The notes: generated from the sequence alone by a model not told the origin. A DNA stretch of 43,565 nucleotides from Prevotella disiens JCM 6334 = ATCC 29426 (GCF_000613345.1 NZ_BAIS01000019.1:1-43565), one strand, 5' to 3'. Counted from the stretch's first letter, positions 25,924-34,250 are shown. A program made the numbers and translations.

Positions 25924-25931
25924 CAAAAATA
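25924..25931 (-). promoter_or_regulatory. GNAT gene promoter -7 element
   Basis: TATTTTTG on the minus strand, 57 bases before the start codon at 25866. Confidence 0.35.
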
Positions 25932-25985
25932 GTAAATCTTTTCTAAAAAAGCGAGAAACAAATAGCTTTTTATGTATATTTTTGC

Positions 25986-25993
25986 TAATTTTG
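25986..25993 (+). promoter_or_regulatory. Promoter -7 element of the DUF2520 gene
   Basis: TAATTTTG, 8 bases before the ATG at 26002. The mRNA would be leaderless or nearly so. This also rules out the in-frame ATG at 25972. Confidence 0.5.
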
Positions 25994-26001
25994 TCCGACT
26001 T

Positions 26002-26781
26002 ATGAAAATAGTTTTGATAGGAGCAGGCAATCTTGCCACCAATTTAGGACTTGCACTTCATGAAGCAAACCATGATATAGTGCAGGTTTTTAGTCGAACA
26101 ATGACATCGGCTAAGCTACTTGCGGCTGCAATTGAGAGTGTACCAACCAACGATTTAGACGCAATTACCGACGAAGCCGACCTGTATATTCTTTCAGTAA
26201 AGGATAGTATCCTGACTGAAATAATCGATAGAATATGCAAAAATAAGTCGCAAAAAGTCTTTGTACATACGGCTGGCTCAATGCCATTAGATTGTTTTAA
26301 GGGGAAAGCGGAGCATTATGGTGTGTTCTACCCGATGCAAACGTTCTCCAAACAAAGGCGTGTAGCGTTCGAAAACATTCCAATTTTCTTGGAAGCAAGC
26401 GATGATTTCACTTTGCAAAAGCTCACCGATGTAGCTGAAAGCATTAGCAAAAACGTGCGAAACCTATCAACTGACAAGCGTCGCTATCTTCATTTGGCAG
26501 CCGTTTGGGCTTGCAATTATGCCAATCATTGCTACGATATGGCAGCCGAAGTATTGAAAAAAGCCGACCTACCCTTCTCTGTTATGTTGGAATTGACCGA
26601 CGAAACGGCACGAAAAGTACACGATTTGTCGCCACGAGAAGCCCAAACAGGTCCAGCAATACGATATGATACGAATGTGATAGAGGCGCAAATGGAACTC
26701 ATGAAGGATATGCCTGAAGCGAAAAAGCTATACGAAGAATTGGCAAAAAGTATTCATGAAACAAGTAAAAAGAAAGTATAA
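26002..26781 (+). CDS. DUF2520 / Rossmann-fold oxidoreductase-like protein
   Basis: 259 residues from MKIVLIGAGNLATNLGLAL, a classical GxGxxxxxL dinucleotide-binding start. The Rossmann domain (1-120) resembles the F420-dependent NADP oxidoreductase/ProC fold, with LYILSVKDS and VFVHTAGSMPLD. The C-terminal helical DUF2520 part has FYPMQTFSKQRRV, RRYLHLAAVWACNYANHCYD and SPREAQTGPAIRYD. It is probably an NAD(P)-dependent dehydrogenase of unknown substrate. In Bacteroidota it commonly precedes kdsC and maf, as here (29 and 24 bases). The start at 26002 rather than 25972 is set by the promoter. Confidence 0.82.
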   Translation: MKIVLIGAGNLATNLGLALHEANHDIVQVFSRTMTSAKLLAAAIESVPTNDLDAITDEADLYILSVKDSILTEIIDRICKNKSQKVFVHTAGSMPLDCFKGKAEHYGVFYPMQTFSKQRRVAFENIPIFLEASDDFTLQKLTDVAESISKNVRNLSTDKRRYLHLAAVWACNYANHCYDMAAEVLKKADLPFSVMLELTDETARKVHDLSPREAQTGPAIRYDTNVIEAQMELMKDMPEAKKLYEELAKSIHETSKKKV

Positions 26782-26810
26782 CTAAAAGATTAACAAGTGA
26801 TTGTAACACT

Positions 26811-27329
26811 ATGATAAACTATGATTTAAACAAGATTAAGGCTATTGTGTTTGATGTTGATGGCGTTCTGTCAGCAAACACCGTCCCAATGAACGATGCG
26901 GGAGAGCCTATTCGCACCGTGAACATCAAAGATGGCTACGCATTACAGTTGGCTGTAAAGCGTGGTTTGCACATTGCGATTATGACAGGTGGACGAAGTG
27001 AATCAATAAAAAAACGCTATCAAGCACTCGGAGTGAAAGATGTATATCTTAATTGTGCCATAAAACTTGATATTTGGAATGCCTATTTAGAGAAAAACGG
27101 ACTCCGTGAAGACGAGGTTATCTATGTGGGCGACGATATTCCTGACTATCAAATCATGCAACGAGCAGGCTGTGCGTGCTGTCCGAAGGACGCTTGTGCC
27201 GACATTAAAGCCATTTCGCTTTACGTTAGCGATTATAATGGTGGCTACGGCGTGGCGCGCGACATCATAGAACAGGTGTTAATGGCACAAAGAAAATGGG
27301 AAATGGACACCAAAGCCTTCGGGTGGTAA
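26811..27329 (+). CDS. kdsC: 3-deoxy-D-manno-octulosonate 8-phosphate phosphatase KdsC
   Basis: 172 residues, a cap-less C0-type HAD phosphatase that makes KDO for lipopolysaccharide. Motif I FDVDGVLS (D15, D17), TVNIKDGYALQLAVKRGLHI, motif II IMTGGRSESIKKR, motif III with K84 in the LNCAIKLD segment, and motif IV YVGDDIPDY. The ARDIIEQVL region near the C-terminus contributes to the neighbouring subunit's site in the tetramer. Second gene of the DUF2520-kdsC-maf-gamma-CA run. Confidence 0.93.
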   Translation: MINYDLNKIKAIVFDVDGVLSANTVPMNDAGEPIRTVNIKDGYALQLAVKRGLHIAIMTGGRSESIKKRYQALGVKDVYLNCAIKLDIWNAYLEKNGLREDEVIYVGDDIPDYQIMQRAGCACCPKDACADIKAISLYVSDYNGGYGVARDIIEQVLMAQRKWEMDTKAFGW

Positions 27330-27353
27330 GCAAAGAAATATTACTAAAATAAA

Positions 27354-27929
27354 ATGAATATCAAGGATTATCACATCATATTGGCAAGCAATTCGCCACG
27401 CCGCCGAGAACTTTTGCGAGGTTTAGACCTTGCTTTCGATGTGCGTGTACTGCCCGATATTGCAGAAAATTTCCCCGAAACCATTGAGCCAAAGGACGTT
27501 GCTGAATACATCAGTAAGGTGAAAGCAAATGCTTATTTGGACACCATTACCGAGAAAGAACTCGTGCTAACAGCTGACACAGTGGTGATTATAGACCGTG
27601 AAATACTCGGAAAACCGCACGATGCAGAGCAAGCCAAAGCCATGTTACACAAGATTAGTGGGCGAAAACATCAAGTTGTTACGGGTGTTTGCCTAACAAC
27701 GAAGGAACGACAACATAGTTTTTCGGTTTCAACAGATGTTACTTTCAAAGAACTTTCCGATGCTGAAATAAATTATTACGTTGAAACTTACGAACCATTC
27801 GATAAGGCTGGTGCATACGGCATACAGGAATGGATTGGTTATGTGGGGGTTACGTCGTTAGAAGGCAGTTACTTTAACGTCATGGGACTGCCTGTTCAGC
27901 GCATTTGGACAGAGTTGAATAAATTCTAA
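27354..27929 (+). CDS. Maf family nucleotide pyrophosphatase
   Basis: 191 residues, normal length. Maf proteins hydrolyse dTTP, UTP and modified pyrimidine nucleotides as house-cleaning enzymes. Seen: ILASNSPRRRELLRGL with the SxRR phosphate-binding start, KANAYLD, VLTADTVVIIDREILGKPHD, ISGRKHQVVTGVCLTT and YEPFDKAGAYGIQEWIGYVG with SYFNVMGLPV. The GAYGIQE segment points to the YhdE (dTTP/UTP) type. It follows kdsC by 24 bases and is cytoplasmic. Confidence 0.94.
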   Translation: MNIKDYHIILASNSPRRRELLRGLDLAFDVRVLPDIAENFPETIEPKDVAEYISKVKANAYLDTITEKELVLTADTVVIIDREILGKPHDAEQAKAMLHKISGRKHQVVTGVCLTTKERQHSFSVSTDVTFKELSDAEINYYVETYEPFDKAGAYGIQEWIGYVGVTSLEGSYFNVMGLPVQRIWTELNKF

Positions 27930-27962
27930 AACAGAAAAAACAAACAATAAAACTAAAACATT

Positions 27963-28469
27963 ATGCCGTTAATTTTATCTGCTCGTGGCAAAAAACCACA
28001 TTGGGGCGAACGCTGTTACATTGCCGAAAATGCCACGTTAGCTGGCGATATTATCATGGGCGACGATTGCTCTGTATGGTTTGGAGCTGTAGTACGCTCT
28101 GATGTCGATGCTATTAAAATTGGCAATCGTGCCAATATTCAAGATTTGGCGTGCATTCACCAAACTGCGGGCAGCCCTGTCATCATCGAAGACGATGCAA
28201 GCATTGGCCATGCAGCCGTAGTTCATGGTGCAACCATACGCAAAGGTGCGCTTATCGGTATGAATTCCACCATTTTAGACGATGCCATTGTGGGCGAAAA
28301 CTCCATTGTTGCCGCAGGGGCGGTGGTGGTGAAAGGAACCATTATTCCTCCCAACGAAATTTGGGGCGGTATTCCTGCCAAGCGCATCAAAGCATGTGAG
28401 CCAGGACAATCACGCGTTTCAGCCGACCATTATATGTATATCAAAGAGTGGTATGAGGCTGAAAAATAA
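27963..28469 (+). CDS. Gamma-carbonic anhydrase family protein
   Basis: 168 residues, a left-handed beta helix of hexapeptide repeats: ENATLAGDIIMGDDCSVWFG, IKIGNRANIQDLACIHQ and GHAAVVHGATIRKGALIGMN onward, then a C-terminal helix (HYMYIKEWYEAEK). The zinc histidines of the family are in place (IHQ, GHAAVVHG), and RSD/NIQD contribute further conserved residues. These trimeric enzymes (YrdA/CaiE-like) may hydrate CO2 or simply bind metal. Activity is uncertain. Last gene of the run. A 22-nt repeat follows after 22 bases. Confidence 0.9.
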   Translation: MPLILSARGKKPHWGERCYIAENATLAGDIIMGDDCSVWFGAVVRSDVDAIKIGNRANIQDLACIHQTAGSPVIIEDDASIGHAAVVHGATIRKGALIGMNSTILDDAIVGENSIVAAGAVVVKGTIIPPNEIWGGIPAKRIKACEPGQSRVSADHYMYIKEWYEAEK

Positions 28470-28490
28470 AAAGCCTAACGCTTTAATTTT

Positions 28491-28550
28491 CAAAAGAGCC
28501 TGTTTTGAACTCCAAAATAGCCTGTTTTGAGTTGCAAAACCTATGGTTTT
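28491..28550. repeat. 22-nt-period triple palindrome element
   Basis: Core centres at 28498 (gcctgttttg), 28520 (gcctgttttg) and 28542 (tatggtttta), exactly 22 apart. The spacers aactc and gagtt are complementary, so the first and second intervals can pair around the middle core. It lies between the convergent gamma-CA and panB genes. Confidence 0.8.
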
Positions 28551-28572
28551 AAAAAATGATGAAACAAAAAAC

Positions 28573-28611
28573 AAAAGGGAGTCGGTAGTTTTGCGCTACT
28601 AACTCCCTTTA
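28573..28611. terminator. Bidirectional terminator before panB
   Basis: AAAGGGAGT pairs with ACTCCCTTT around an inner TAGT/ACTA stem and loop tttgcgc, with A-rich and T-rich flanks. Confidence 0.65.
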
Positions 28612-28647
28612 TTTTTTATTGATATGATTTTGTTTCAGCGAAAAAAA

Positions 28648-29466
28648 TCAATAAGATTCCTGCTCATTTGGGAAACTTTGGTCTTTCACGGCACGCATAT
28701 AATCGGTTATTCCGTCTGTCATACACTTGTTTACATCGGCGAAATAACGCAAAAATTTAGGTTTAAAACCACGTGTCATGCCCATTGCATCAGCATAAAC
28801 CAAAACTTGTCCATCGGTACCATTGCCTGCTCCAATACCAATTGTGGGGGCTTTGATGGTTTCAGACACCTTTTTAGCCAACTGACTTGGCACTTTTTCC
28901 AATACCAAAGCGCAAACTCCAGCTTCGTCTAATGCCTTCGCATCTTCCAAAAGTTTAGCTGCTTCGGCTTCATTCTTTGCACGCAAACCATAACCGCCAA
29001 ACTTATGAACACTTTGTGGCGTAAGTCCTAAATGTCCGACAACGGGAATGCCCGCAGCAAGCATTCCTCTAATGGTGTCAAGTATCTCTGTTCCGCCTTC
29101 AAGTTTCACAGCATCTGCCCCACTTTCTTTCATGATGCGGATAGCATTGCGCACCCCTTCTTCACGATTTACTTGGTAACTGCCGAACGGCATATCGCAA
29201 ACAACAAAAGCATGGTTGCAAGCTTTTGCCACCGACTTGGCATGATAAATCATTTCGTCCACCGTTATAGGCAGCGTATCGTTGTTGCCACACATTACGT
29301 TCGATGCCGAATCGCCAATCAAAATACTGTCAATTCCTGCTTCATCGAAAATCTTTGCCGTTGTGAAATCGTAGGCAGTAATCTGCGCAATCTTCTCTCC
29401 AGCAGCTTTCATGTCGCGCAATGTCGTTGCCGTTATTTTCTTTTTGTCTGTTGATAAATAACCCAT
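28648..29466 (-). CDS. panB: 3-methyl-2-oxobutanoate hydroxymethyltransferase PanB
   Basis: 272 residues, full length. PanB transfers a hydroxymethyl group from methylene-tetrahydrofolate to ketoisovalerate, the first committed step to pantothenate and CoA. Seen: ITAYDFTTAKIFDEAGIDSI, LIGDSASNVM with the metal Asp, VVCDMPFGSYQ, AVKLEGG, VVGHLGLTPQSVHKFGGY, CALVLEKVPSQLA with the catalytic Glu, and IGIGAGNGTDGQVLVYADAM. The decamer fold is usual. It lies 24 bases downstream of the HAD phosphatase gene, on the same strand. panC and panD are not in the window. Confidence 0.96.
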   Translation of the reverse strand: MGYLSTDKKKITATTLRDMKAAGEKIAQITAYDFTTAKIFDEAGIDSILIGDSASNVMCGNNDTLPITVDEMIYHAKSVAKACNHAFVVCDMPFGSYQVNREEGVRNAIRIMKESGADAVKLEGGTEILDTIRGMLAAGIPVVGHLGLTPQSVHKFGGYGLRAKNEAEAAKLLEDAKALDEAGVCALVLEKVPSQLAKKVSETIKAPTIGIGAGNGTDGQVLVYADAMGMTRGFKPKFLRYFADVNKCMTDGITDYMRAVKDQSFPNEQESY

Positions 29467-29490
29467 TATTTTTAGTTTTTATATCAAATG

Positions 29491-30110
29491 TTATAGCTGA
29501 TAGCCAACAAAATTTTCAATTACTTCACTTGTAAAGGCTTGAATGCTTTCCACCGAGTTCGATGTAGCCAGCCCTACAACTCTTGCCTTAGCAGCAACAC
29601 CTGAACGCAATCCGTTAAAGCTATCCTCGAATACAACACAATCGGTTATTGACACTCCTAATTGGCGTGCAGCGTGAGGTATGGCTCGGGAGAAGGTTTG
29701 CTTTCGGTGAAATCATCAGCGGTAAAAACACGGTCGAAAAGCTGCTTAATATTTGCATGTTGGGCGTAAACATTTTCCATTTTATCATTGTTGGAACTCG
29801 TTACTATTGCGGTTTTTACACCGATTTGCTTCAAGTGTTGAACGAAATCCTCCAATCCGTCTATAAATCGATACGGCATTTGTGCTTCATAGGCATAAAG
29901 TCGGCGCGTAAGTGATGCTTGCAACGCTTCGTCATTGGGGAAGTAAGCATCATAAATTTCACGGAGTGTTTGCCCCTTTATTTTGTATTCGATTCCCTGT
30001 TCGTGGGGGTAATATTCCTTGAAAATATCCCTATAAAATAAGGTGTACAATGGTTCTGTGTCGAAAACCACCCCATCTAAATCGAATAAACACGCTTTTA
30101 TCATTTTCAT
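29491..30110 (-). CDS. HAD family phosphatase, beta-phosphoglucomutase-like, frame broken by one missing base
   Basis: 206 residues once one base is added near 29673, giving PYLTAARQLGVSITDCVVFE. Motif I is CLFDLDGVVFDTEPLY (D10, D12), the cap begins YTLFYRDIFKEYY, motif II is AIVTSSNNDKMENV, motif III Lys lies in ESKPSPEPY and motif IV is FEDSFNGLRSGVAAK. The end reads EVIENFVGYQL. The layout is that of beta-phosphoglucomutase/sugar-phosphate phosphatases. The substrate is not predictable. Upstream partner of panB, with a -7 box 20 bases before the ATG facing the lipoprotein promoter. Confidence 0.85.
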
Positions 30111-30130
30111 TTAATTGTGTAATCGTTGTG

Positions 30131-30159
30131 CAAAGTTACGAAAGTTTTTTGTAACTTTG
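30131..30159. promoter_or_regulatory. Divergent promoters forming a palindrome
   Basis: The minus-strand -7 box (TAACTTTG, 30131-30138) and the plus-strand one (30152-30159) lie within a 9-base inverted repeat, CAAAGTTAC ... GTAACTTTG, with an 11-base centre. They serve the HAD gene and the DUF3298 lipoprotein gene. The plus leader would be only about 4 bases. Confidence 0.5.
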
Positions 30160-30169
30160 TCCCAATTAT

Positions 30170-30931
30170 ATGGTAAAGAAGAATTTTATATACTTTTCGG
30201 CAGTGGCTGTGGTTTGTTTTTTGGCAAGCTGTATGAGCAAACCCACGAAACCGCAGTTGAACTTGCCTGTTGAAACGGTTCAAGTTGATACAATTATCAG
30301 TTTCAACAAGGACGCAGCGTGTAAAATACACATCAATTACGCTTTTTTAAAGGGAAAAGAATATGCCGTAACCAACGATTCGCTGCTTCGTATGGGAACT
30401 TTGCAACCTAATTACTTTGCAGCAAGTTACGAGAAACTTACGCCCCAAATCGTAATCCCAGAGATTGCACGCCGCTATGGAAAAGAGTATTTGGAACTCG
30501 CACGTTGGTTAAAAGACAGAGAGCGCAATGCTTCACAATTAAATTGGGAACTTTCGATTGACACGAAGATACTCCCTGGCACAGAAAAAAGTGTTATTTA
30601 CGTTTCAAACATCATGATAAAAACAGGCGAAACGGTTAATAAATACGTTCAATGTTTCAATATTGACCCGAAAACAGGCAAGCAAACAACACTAAAAGAC
30701 GCCTTTGGCGACGATTACAAAGAGAAACTCGTCAAGGAAATCGTTGAACAAATGGCGAAAGACAATGATTGGGACGATGATAATATAGAGGAGGCACAAC
30801 GCAAAGGCTACTTTGTGGGCATAGCACCCTACGCTTCACCCAATTTTATGCTCTATTCTGACTCGGTAACGTTTGTGTATAATGCGGGAGAAATCAGTCA
30901 AAAGGAAGTAAAAGTAACAATAGATAACTAA
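30170..30931 (+). CDS. DUF3298-type lipoprotein (RsiV-like fold)
   Basis: 253 residues. Signal with lipobox FLASC (Cys at 21). A DUF4163/DUF3298 pair is suggested by ACKIHINYAFLKGK (about 50-63), LNWELSIDTKILPGTEKSVI, VSNIMIKTGETVNKYVQCFN, FNIDPKTGKQTTLKDAFGDD and the end FVGIAPYASPNFMLYSDSVT with FVYNAGEISQ. RsiV, the lysozyme-sensing anti-sigma factor, has this domain, but here there is no membrane helix or cytoplasmic anti-sigma part, so only the sensor-like module is present. Function unknown. First of a run ending in ruvC; rsmG starts 13 bases later. Confidence 0.75.
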   Translation: MVKKNFIYFSAVAVVCFLASCMSKPTKPQLNLPVETVQVDTIISFNKDAACKIHINYAFLKGKEYAVTNDSLLRMGTLQPNYFAASYEKLTPQIVIPEIARRYGKEYLELARWLKDRERNASQLNWELSIDTKILPGTEKSVIYVSNIMIKTGETVNKYVQCFNIDPKTGKQTTLKDAFGDDYKEKLVKEIVEQMAKDNDWDDDNIEEAQRKGYFVGIAPYASPNFMLYSDSVTFVYNAGEISQKEVKVTIDN

Positions 30932-30944
30932 TTGAATAATAGCA

Positions 30945-31571
30945 ATGATAGAAGTTTTAACTAAATATTTCCCTGAACTTACCAACAAACAGCAAGAGCA
31001 ATTCGCAGCGCTCTACAATTTATATGTAGATTGGAATTCGAAAATCAATGTTATTTCGCGCAAAGATATTGAGAATTTGTACGAGCATCATGTGCTGCAT
31101 TCGCTTGCCATTGCCAAGTTTATTAACTTTCAAGACGATACCAATGTACTCGATTTTGGTACAGGTGGCGGTTTCCCAGGCATTCCTTTGGCAATTATGT
31201 TTCCCAATGCCAACTTCAAACTCATTGATGGCACAGGTAAAAAAATCAAAGTCGCTAACGAAGTGGCTAACGCAATAGGATTGGAAAATGTGCTTCCACA
31301 ACACAAACGTGGCGAAGAAGAAAAAGGAAAGTTCGATTTTATTGTTTCAAGAGCTGTTATGCCGTTGCCCGATTTGATGCGTATTGTGCGCAAAAACATA
31401 GCAGCTGACAATCATAATGCACTTGAAAATGGCGTCATCGTACTCAAAGGAGGCAACCTGCAAGAGGAGTTACAACCATTTAAAAAGATAGCTGTCATGG
31501 AAGAACTTTCTCAATGGTTTTCAGAAGAGTGGTTTAAAGAAAAGAACCTTGTATATGTTCCTCGCATTTAA
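30945..31571 (+). CDS. rsmG: 16S rRNA (guanine-527-N7)-methyltransferase RsmG
   Basis: 208 residues. RsmG (GidB) methylates G527 in the 530 loop of 16S rRNA, and loss of it gives low-level streptomycin resistance in other bacteria. NKQQEQFAALYNLYVDWNSK, INVISRKDIENLYEHHVLHS, the SAM motif LDFGTGGGFPGIPLAI, FKLIDGTGKKIKVANEVANA and FDFIVSRAVMPLPDL are characteristic. The protein is full length. It lies between the DUF3298 lipoprotein (13 bases) and the MBL hydrolase (32 bases). Confidence 0.96.
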   Translation: MIEVLTKYFPELTNKQQEQFAALYNLYVDWNSKINVISRKDIENLYEHHVLHSLAIAKFINFQDDTNVLDFGTGGGFPGIPLAIMFPNANFKLIDGTGKKIKVANEVANAIGLENVLPQHKRGEEEKGKFDFIVSRAVMPLPDLMRIVRKNIAADNHNALENGVIVLKGGNLQEELQPFKKIAVMEELSQWFSEEWFKEKNLVYVPRI

Positions 31572-31603
31572 TCGTTTATATAATCTTATTAAACAAAAAC
31601 AAT

Positions 31604-32248
31604 ATGATTAAAATAAAGAAGTTTGTTTGCAACATGATTGAGGAAAACACCTACATTTTGTGGGACGAAACTTCCGAATGTGTCCTCATTGATTGCGGTG
31701 CTTACTACCAAGAGGAACGTGATGCAATCGTTCATTTCATCAAAGAGAACAACTTAAAACCTGTTCACTTGCTTGCCACACATGCTCATTTAGACCATAA
31801 TTTTGGCATTAACACGATAAACGAAGCCTTTGGATTGCAACCTGAGGTGAGCGAAAAAGATGCTCCAGCGCTCGAAACGCTCAAAGAACAGGCGCAAACG
31901 CTGTTCGGAATGCAACTTGATTACGATTTCCCACCAGTAGGACATATCTTCGAAGAGGGCGAAACCATAAAATTTGGCAACCACGAACTTACCATTATTC
32001 GCACCCCAGGGCATACCCCAGGGGGTGTAACTTTCTATTGTAAAGAAGAAAACATTGCCTTTACGGGCGATACCCTATTCAAAGGTAGCGTGGGTAGAAC
32101 TGATTTCCCAGGTGGAAGTATGTTTCAGTTGATTAATAGCTTGAGAGAATTATCACAACTTCCAGATAATACAGCGGTTTATGCAGGGCATGGCGAAGCT
32201 ACAACTATCGGCTATGAGTTGGCTCACAACCCTTATATGGACAGATAA
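31604..32248 (+). CDS. MBL-fold metal-dependent hydrolase (glyoxalase II-like)
   Basis: 214 residues. Metal-binding THAHLDHNFG (H60, H62, D64, H65), TPGHTPGGVTFYC, AFTGDTLFKGSVGRTDFPGG and the final AGHGEATTIGYELAHNP make a complete dinuclear site. It is shorter than true glyoxalase II, lacking the C-terminal glutathione-binding helical domain, so a general thioester or related hydrolase (YcbL-like) is likelier. It is cytoplasmic. ruvC begins 2 bases after its stop, so the two are tightly linked. Confidence 0.88.
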   Translation: MIKIKKFVCNMIEENTYILWDETSECVLIDCGAYYQEERDAIVHFIKENNLKPVHLLATHAHLDHNFGINTINEAFGLQPEVSEKDAPALETLKEQAQTLFGMQLDYDFPPVGHIFEEGETIKFGNHELTIIRTPGHTPGGVTFYCKEENIAFTGDTLFKGSVGRTDFPGGSMFQLINSLRELSQLPDNTAVYAGHGEATTIGYELAHNPYMDR

Positions 32249-32250
32249 GC

Positions 32251-32829
32251 ATGACACTTTCGCAATCAAAACCTGCTCGCATCATTCTTGGAATAGACCC
32301 TGGCACTAACGTGATGGGCTATGGTGTCATTCGAGCAAAAGGCAATAAAGCCGAAATGGTGGTAATGGGCGTTATTGATATGCGTAAGGAGAAAGACCCA
32401 TACTTGCGATTGGGCAAAATTTTCGAGCGTGTTACGGGCATTATTGAAGAGTATTTGCCTGACGAAATGGCAATTGAAGCACCATTTTTCGGTAAGAATA
32501 TTCAGTCAATGTTGAAACTTGGACGGGCGCAAGGTGTAGCGATAGCAGCAGCTATTCAGCGCGATGTTCCCATACACGAGTATGCTCCATTAAAAATTAA
32601 AATGGCTATTACAGGCAATGGACAAGCCTCTAAAAACCAAGTAGCAGGTATGTTGCAGCGACTTTTACACTTAAAGGACGACGAAATGCCGCAGTTCATG
32701 GACGCAACCGATGCACTTGGCGCAGCATATTGCCACTTTTTGCAATCGAATTGCCCCGAAAATGATGCAAAACATTTCTCATCGTGGAAAGATTTTGCAC
32801 TGAAAAATAAGTCAAGAATATCGAAATAA
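32251..32829 (+). CDS. ruvC: Holliday junction endonuclease RuvC
   Basis: 192 residues. RuvC cuts Holliday junctions symmetrically with RuvAB. Catalytic acids are visible: D16 in LGIDPGTNVMGYGVI, E76 in MAIEAPFFGKNIQSMLKLG, and the paired Asp in MDATDALGAAYCH near the end. RAQGVAIAAAIQRDVPIHEY, the P-x-x-IKMAITGNGQASKNQV loop and VAGMLQRLL are also typical. The C-terminal tail (NCPENDAKHFSSW onward) is slightly longer than in E. coli. ruvA and ruvB are not adjacent. Confidence 0.96.
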   Translation: MTLSQSKPARIILGIDPGTNVMGYGVIRAKGNKAEMVVMGVIDMRKEKDPYLRLGKIFERVTGIIEEYLPDEMAIEAPFFGKNIQSMLKLGRAQGVAIAAAIQRDVPIHEYAPLKIKMAITGNGQASKNQVAGMLQRLLHLKDDEMPQFMDATDALGAAYCHFLQSNCPENDAKHFSSWKDFALKNKSRISK

Positions 32830-32952
32830 TAAATAAAAAGCGTGTCAGAATATTAAAATAATAGTATCAAAGGCTCTTTCATACAACATTTAAACCATTT
32901 GTACGTTATGGAGTCAAAGCATAAAAATAAGAATTTTCAAACTCAATAAAAT

Positions 32953-33474
32953 ATGACAACATTAAGAAAAATCGCCTTGGCAATCATTGGTTTAGCATTC
33001 ACAGCCACAACTTACGCTCAGGATTCACAACGTGTTTACGAACAAATTTATAAAAGTTCTTATAAAATCGCAGCCAACAAAGCTGAAGATACTGAGTTGC
33101 GCAAGATTGCTTCGTTCAAAGTAGATGCCATTTCCTACTTGAAAACTAAGACATTAGAGGCTTTCTCTGCCCCTAATGCAAATCTTAAAAACGCCGATAT
33201 AGCCCATTTGAACAATCAATTGGATTCAATGGCTTATTACATGTACGATTACGTAAACCTATATTTGAAGGAATATGCCAAAGCGTCTACCGAAAAAGAA
33301 AAGATTCGTGTCATGAGGATTTTCCGTGATTCAAGCATCAACAACCCTTTGTATGGCGATGAAGATAAGGAATTAGTTTTAGCTTATTACAATCGAGACG
33401 ACTATCCTACTCCATTCTCTTTGGATACAAACTGGATTTTAGCACTCGCAGAAGCAAAAGAAAAGTTGAAATAA
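32953..33474 (+). CDS. Secreted hypothetical protein
   Basis: 173 residues, family not recognised. A signal peptide IALAIIGLAFTATTYAQ is cut near residue 22. The mature protein is all-helical and Tyr/Lys/Ala-rich (IYKSSYKIAANKAEDTELRK, IASFKVDAISYLKTK, LNNQLDSMAYYMYDYVNLYL, EYAKASTEKEKIRVMRIFRD), ending in PFSLDTNWILALAEAKEKLK. There are no cysteines in the mature part and no metal motif. It is separated from ruvC by 123 bases without a clear promoter and followed by a strong terminator, so it is a monocistronic gene or the end of the ruvC transcript. Periplasmic location is inferred. Confidence 0.7.
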   Translation: MTTLRKIALAIIGLAFTATTYAQDSQRVYEQIYKSSYKIAANKAEDTELRKIASFKVDAISYLKTKTLEAFSAPNANLKNADIAHLNNQLDSMAYYMYDYVNLYLKEYAKASTEKEKIRVMRIFRDSSINNPLYGDEDKELVLAYYNRDDYPTPFSLDTNWILALAEAKEKLK

Positions 33475-33514
33475 ATAAAGACAAACCGTAGAAAATTAGC
33501 TATAAATACAATGC

Positions 33515-33549
33515 AAAACCCCACCTACTTCAACAGCAGGTGGGGTTTT
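33515..33549 (+). terminator. Strong intrinsic terminator
   Basis: AAAACCCCACCT and AGGTGGGGTTTT form a perfect 12-bp stem with an 11-base loop, 40 bases after the stop of the secreted protein. It works in both directions. Confidence 0.8.
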
Positions 33550-33725
33550 CCCAATTTAGTAAAAAACTACATTGGTCGTACTAATCAATCATCTAAAATA
33601 CCAAATCATATCTTGTTAACCTTAGGCACAATTGCCTTACAATCTTGTGATTTCCGCTTTATTGAAGGTTATGTCAACATTATTTATCACTACTAACTAT
33701 TTGTCCAATCCAAAGATATGCCAGC

Positions 33726-33859
33726 GAGCGCAAAGAAAGTTTACTTTCAATTTGCCGAGTGCAGCTATATCTTATGCAAAGATATTGCAAAAGAGCGCAA
33801 AGAAAGTTTACTTTCAATTTGCCGAGTGCAGCTATATCTTATGCAAAGGTATTGCAAAT
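33726..33859. repeat. Two tandem 67-base repeats
   Basis: Copies at 33726-33792 and 33793-33859 differ at very few positions. Each contains AAAGTAAACTTT-like dyad sequence (aaagtttactttcaa) and gtgcagctatatcttatgc. A partial copy stands alone at 43431-43466, so this is a dispersed family. Confidence 0.8.
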
Positions 33860-34022
33860 TTGAAAAAAGAAAAGTATTTTTGTATTTTAAATAACCTATA
33901 TGCTATACAAACGATTGCACATTGAGACTCAAATTTAAGGCATACACAAATATTTAAACATTAAAAAGAGGGAGTTTATAGGACAAAGCACACGAAATGA
34001 ATAACAATTCGCCTAAAATAAA

Positions 34023-34048
34023 TGTCCCAACAATTACTTGTTGGGACA
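34023..34048. terminator. Hairpin, possible terminator
   Basis: TGTCCCAACAA and TTGTTGGGACA form a perfect 11-bp stem with a 4-base loop (ttac), flanked by A-rich sequence on the right and therefore T-rich on the minus strand. It could end a minus-strand transcript or a small RNA. Neither is otherwise supported. Confidence 0.45.
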
Positions 34049-34250
34049 AAAAAGATTGACTGTCTCACGACAACCAATCTTCAAACCTTAATAATCTAAT
34101 ACCATGAAAAACACGTTGCAAAGTTATCGAATAATTGTGTTCACTACAAAAATATTATGTTAATAAATAATAATATGACCCAAAACGGTTATATTAAACG
34201 CTTTAATACTATCATTTTTGCGCTATTTATGCTAAAATTCTGGATAATTA

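Noticed and set aside
33726..33859. CRISPR array
   Set aside because: Two direct copies with no unique spacers and no cas genes: a tandem duplication.
33511..33925. Two overlapping open frames after the 33515 terminator
   Set aside because: They run through a terminator and tandem repeats and have no protein-like composition.
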